This document shows positions 6,355-8,389 of a stretch of DNA of 8,389 nt, piece after piece. A program made the translations under genes and the position numbers. This stretch comes from Betaproteobacteria bacterium. GTDB taxonomy: Bacteria; Pseudomonadota; Gammaproteobacteria; Burkholderiales; Casimicrobiaceae. The stretch spans positions 1 to 8,389 of the forward strand of contig JAAFHR010000128.1 in assembly GCA_013298455.1 (NCBI GenBank), written 5' to 3'. The stretch's first letter is position 1. Each line of letters starts with the position of its first letter. Below the pieces are notes generated by a model that was given only the letters and a program-made list of their open reading frames with translations, did not search any database and had not been told where the DNA came from.

Positions 6355-7449
6355 ATGGCCCTCATGGATTTCATCAAAAAGCAACTCATCGAGATCATCG
6401 AATGGCAAGATGATTCGCGCGATACGCTGTCTTATCGTTGGCCCGATCAAGACAAAGAAATCAAAAACAATGCGCAGCTGATCGTTCGCGAAAGCCAAGT
6501 CGCGCAGTTTGTTTATCTCGGTAAATATGCCGATGCGCTCGGCCCCGGTAAACACAATCTCACGACCGACAACATCCCCGTGTTGTCAACGATTCTGGGC
6601 TGGAAATACGGCTTTGAATCACCCTTTAAGGCCGACGTTTACTACGTCACCACCCGTGTGTTTGCGGGCAATAAATGGGGCACGGCCAATCCGATCATGA
6701 TGCGCGACGCCGATTTCGGCGTGGTGCGCGTTCGTGCCTTTGGTCAATACGATTTCAAGATCATCAACCCGCCGCTCTTTTTGAAAGAAGTAGCCGGTAC
6801 GGATAACCATTTCCGCTTGGACGAATTTGCGGACGTGATGCGCTCGAAAATCGTCACGGTATTTACCGAAGCGATTGCTCAAGCCAAGGTTCCGGCGCTT
6901 GATGTGGCGTCACGCTACACCGAAATCGGCGAAGCGCTCCTGCCCGCGATCAATCCGATCACCACGAGCAAATACGGTATCGAGATCACGTCGTTCAATA
7001 TTGAAAACGTGTCGCTCCCGCCCGAGGTCGAGCAAGCCATCGACAAGCGCGGCGCGATGACCACGATTGGCGACATGGGCGACTACATCAAATACAACAT
7101 GGCCAACGCCGTTGCCGAGGGCAAAGCGGGCACCATAGGATTCGGCGCGGAGTTTGCGGTCGCGATGGGTGTCGGTCAGCAAATGGCCAACCAAGGTGCG
7201 GTGGGCGTGAATCCGAATGCGCCCAAGGGCATGGTGCCTGGCGCGATGGCCACGCCCGTCGCGGCAGCCGCTGCGAGCGCCGCAGCGCCGGTGATGGAGT
7301 TGATGAACCCTGCGCAAGTGGCGCAAGCGCTCGGCGTGACCGAGGCCGACGTGCTCACCGAGCTCGACGCAGGCAATTTGAAAGGCCGCAAAATTGGTTC
7401 GCAGTGGCGGGTGACCAAGGAAGCGGTGGATGCGTTTTTGAAGGGCTAG
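6355..7449 (+). CDS. SPFH-domain protein (YdjI type) with C-terminal excisionase-like HTH
   Basis: This is a 364-residue cytoplasmic protein without a membrane segment. Residues 12-30 (IIEWQDDSRDTLSYRWP) and about 38-230 match the SPFH/band-7 family that databases often call virion core protein; YdjI of Bacillus subtilis is of this type and links PspA to the membrane. After a helical part (about 225-280) and an alanine-rich linker (about 296-312), residues 317-364 form a separate domain. It reads NPAQVAQALGVTEADVL, then DAGNLKGRKIGSQWRVTKEA and a final VDAFLKG, the pattern of the MerR-related excisionase helix-turn-helix (HTH_17). B. subtilis YdjI, from memory, carries a zinc ribbon at this position instead. 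It probably acts as a membrane-stress scaffold, with the zinc-ribbon protein at 7608 as likely partner. Whether the HTH binds DNA or protein is open. Confidence 0.88.
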   Translation: MALMDFIKKQLIEIIEWQDDSRDTLSYRWPDQDKEIKNNAQLIVRESQVAQFVYLGKYADALGPGKHNLTTDNIPVLSTILGWKYGFESPFKADVYYVTTRVFAGNKWGTANPIMMRDADFGVVRVRAFGQYDFKIINPPLFLKEVAGTDNHFRLDEFADVMRSKIVTVFTEAIAQAKVPALDVASRYTEIGEALLPAINPITTSKYGIEITSFNIENVSLPPEVEQAIDKRGAMTTIGDMGDYIKYNMANAVAEGKAGTIGFGAEFAVAMGVGQQMANQGAVGVNPNAPKGMVPGAMATPVAAAAASAAAPVMELMNPAQVAQALGVTEADVLTELDAGNLKGRKIGSQWRVTKEAVDAFLKG

Positions 7450-7466
7450 GATCGATAAGCTTTCTT

Positions 7467-7497
7467 CGTGTAAGCCATATTAATTATGGCTTATACG
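7467..7497 (+). terminator. 13-bp hairpin after the SPFH gene, possible terminator or operator
   Basis: CGTGTAAGCCATA (7467-7479) pairs with TATGGCTTATACG (7485-7497) around the loop TTAAT, with one G-U pair and no other mismatch. It begins 17 nt after the SPFH stop and is followed by TTGATTTATCTT, which is T-rich but not a clean U-tract. An attenuating terminator is possible. The near-perfect dyad could equally be a protein binding site in front of the next gene. Confidence 0.5.
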
Positions 7498-7607
7498 TTG
7501 ATTTATCTTCCTTTCGAAACTGTAGATTTATTCAACCAAGCCCAGAGAAAACGAGGGTTTAGGTTAGATAGTTGATATTTGTTTCCGCTTGAATTCACGT
7601 TCAAACC

Positions 7608-8389
7608 ATGAACACCCCAACCGCCACCCACACCGCCGCCACCGCCCCGGAAAAAGCCGCACGGAGCAAGTATTCCTGCGTGGCCTGCGGCGGCGAAGCC
7701 GTGTGGAATCCCGCCAAACAAAAATTGCTCTGCGCGTTTTGCGGTACTGAGTCACCGCTGCCGCTTGAGAAGGACGCACCCGCGGGCATTCAATCGGGCG
7801 ATGTGGTCGAACACGATCTAGCAAGCGCGCTGCAAAACCTGCAAGGTGAGTCGCGCGGCTGGGCGCGAACGGCGCGGATGATTAAGTGCCAGCAATGCCA
7901 AGCGATCAGCGTGTTTGATGCCGCCAAACAAGCCAAATCCTGTGAGTTTTGCGGTGCATCCAACATCGTAAATTACGACGAAACCGATGACGTAATCCGC
8001 CCCGAAGGCGTGCTGCCGTTTCAAGTGAGCGAACCCAAAGCCCGCGAGATCATTCGCGCGTGGTACGGCAAGCTGTGGTGGGCGCCCAACAAGCTCAAAC
8101 GCATCGCCATGACCGATACAGCCAAAGGCGTGTATCTGCCCTATTGGACCTTTGACGCGATGGTCGATGCCCGCTGGCAAGCCGAGGCGGGCTATCACTA
8201 CTACGTCACTGAGAGCTACTACGACAACGGTGAGCAAAAATCCCGCCAAGTGCAACGCACCCGCTGGGAATATGCATCCGGTTCGCTCAATCATTTTTTC
8301 GACGACACTTTAGTGTGTGGCTCGAAGGGCATTCATCCTGAGCTGCTGCGCGCTGTTGAACCGTTTCCAACGACCGATCCGGGCAGCAA
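7608..8389 (+). CDS. Double zinc-ribbon protein, YdjG-like (3' truncated)
   Basis: The frame is open from ATG 7608 to the window end, giving 260 codons without a stop. An in-frame TGA at 7590-7592 makes this ATG the first possible start. No Shine-Dalgarno sequence is seen. After a Thr/Ala-rich tail come two zinc ribbons of the CxxC...CxxCG type: Cys24/27 with 42/45 (CVACGG, CAFCG) and Cys94/97 with 112/115 (CQQC, CEFCG). A region rich in aromatic residues then follows (WYGKLWWAPNKL, YLPYWTFDA, YHYYV). This resembles the large TFIIB-type zinc-ribbon proteins annotated in bacteria near SPFH genes, such as YdjG of Bacillus, which continue into C-terminal membrane segments; such segments would lie beyond this window. 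The pairing with the SPFH gene suggests a shared envelope-stress role, as inference. The biochemical activity is unknown. Confidence 0.85.
   Translation, partial: MNTPTATHTAATAPEKAARSKYSCVACGGEAVWNPAKQKLLCAFCGTESPLPLEKDAPAGIQSGDVVEHDLASALQNLQGESRGWARTARMIKCQQCQAISVFDAAKQAKSCEFCGASNIVNYDETDDVIRPEGVLPFQVSEPKAREIIRAWYGKLWWAPNKLKRIAMTDTAKGVYLPYWTFDAMVDARWQAEAGYHYYVTESYYDNGEQKSRQVQRTRWEYASGSLNHFFDDTLVCGSKGIHPELLRAVEPFPTTDPGS

Noticed and set aside
6355..7449. Phage or virus gene, because the family is often labelled virion core protein
   Set aside because: The label is historical. The protein is an SPFH-domain cellular protein and no phage genes are nearby.
7818..8294. A 158-codon minus-strand frame at the right end
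   Set aside because: The + strand frame from 7608 encodes clear zinc ribbons across the same bases, so this is a shadow.

Overview
The window is GC-rich, almost fully coding, and every supported gene lies on the + strand. It looks like a chromosomal segment of a betaproteobacterium. The clues are a clear HslV, a UbiH/COQ6-type hydroxylase directly followed by a DsbC-type isomerase (an order I associate with Burkholderiales-like genomes), and a FtsX-type transporter operon. The taxonomic call is inference, since there is no rRNA or marker search behind it.

Layout. (1) 1-2146: the end of an ABC transporter operon. It holds a 5'-truncated MacB/LolD-like ATPase, an FtsX-like permease that starts inside the ATPase stop codon (ATGA overlap), and a secreted DUF3299-like protein 6 nt further on. 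Together they look like an envelope transport or metal-handling system. (2) 2157-2326: a 170-bp near-perfect palindrome with 24-bp identical inverted ends and a CTAG at each tip, a MITE-like element that closes the first operon. (3) 2369-3571: a STAS-domain protein which, read closely, is a tandem duplication of a helical module plus a STAS-like module. (4) 3620-4183: hslV, the protease half of HslUV, with no hslU next to it. (5) 4211-5410: a ubiquinone-biosynthesis-type FAD hydroxylase. (6) 5466-6263: a DsbC-type disulfide isomerase with a lipobox. (7) 6264-6354: a pyrimidine-rich leader made of heptamer repeats. (8) 6355-7449: an SPFH protein of the YdjI type with an excisionase-like helix-turn-helix at its C-terminus. 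(9) 7450-7607: an AT-rich spacer with a strong hairpin. (10) 7608 to the window end: a double zinc-ribbon protein that runs off the edge.

How they work together. Genes 1-3 are probably one transcript. The hslV-ubiH-dsbC stretch combines housekeeping functions: protein quality control, quinone synthesis and periplasmic disulfide repair. The last two genes pair an SPFH scaffold with a zinc-ribbon protein. That pairing resembles the YdjI/YdjG partners of PspA in Bacillus-type envelope-stress systems, but neither PspA nor a TPM-domain gene is visible here. The most unusual points are the SPFH-HTH fusion, the [helical-STAS]x2 protein, the palindromic element and the hslV without hslU.
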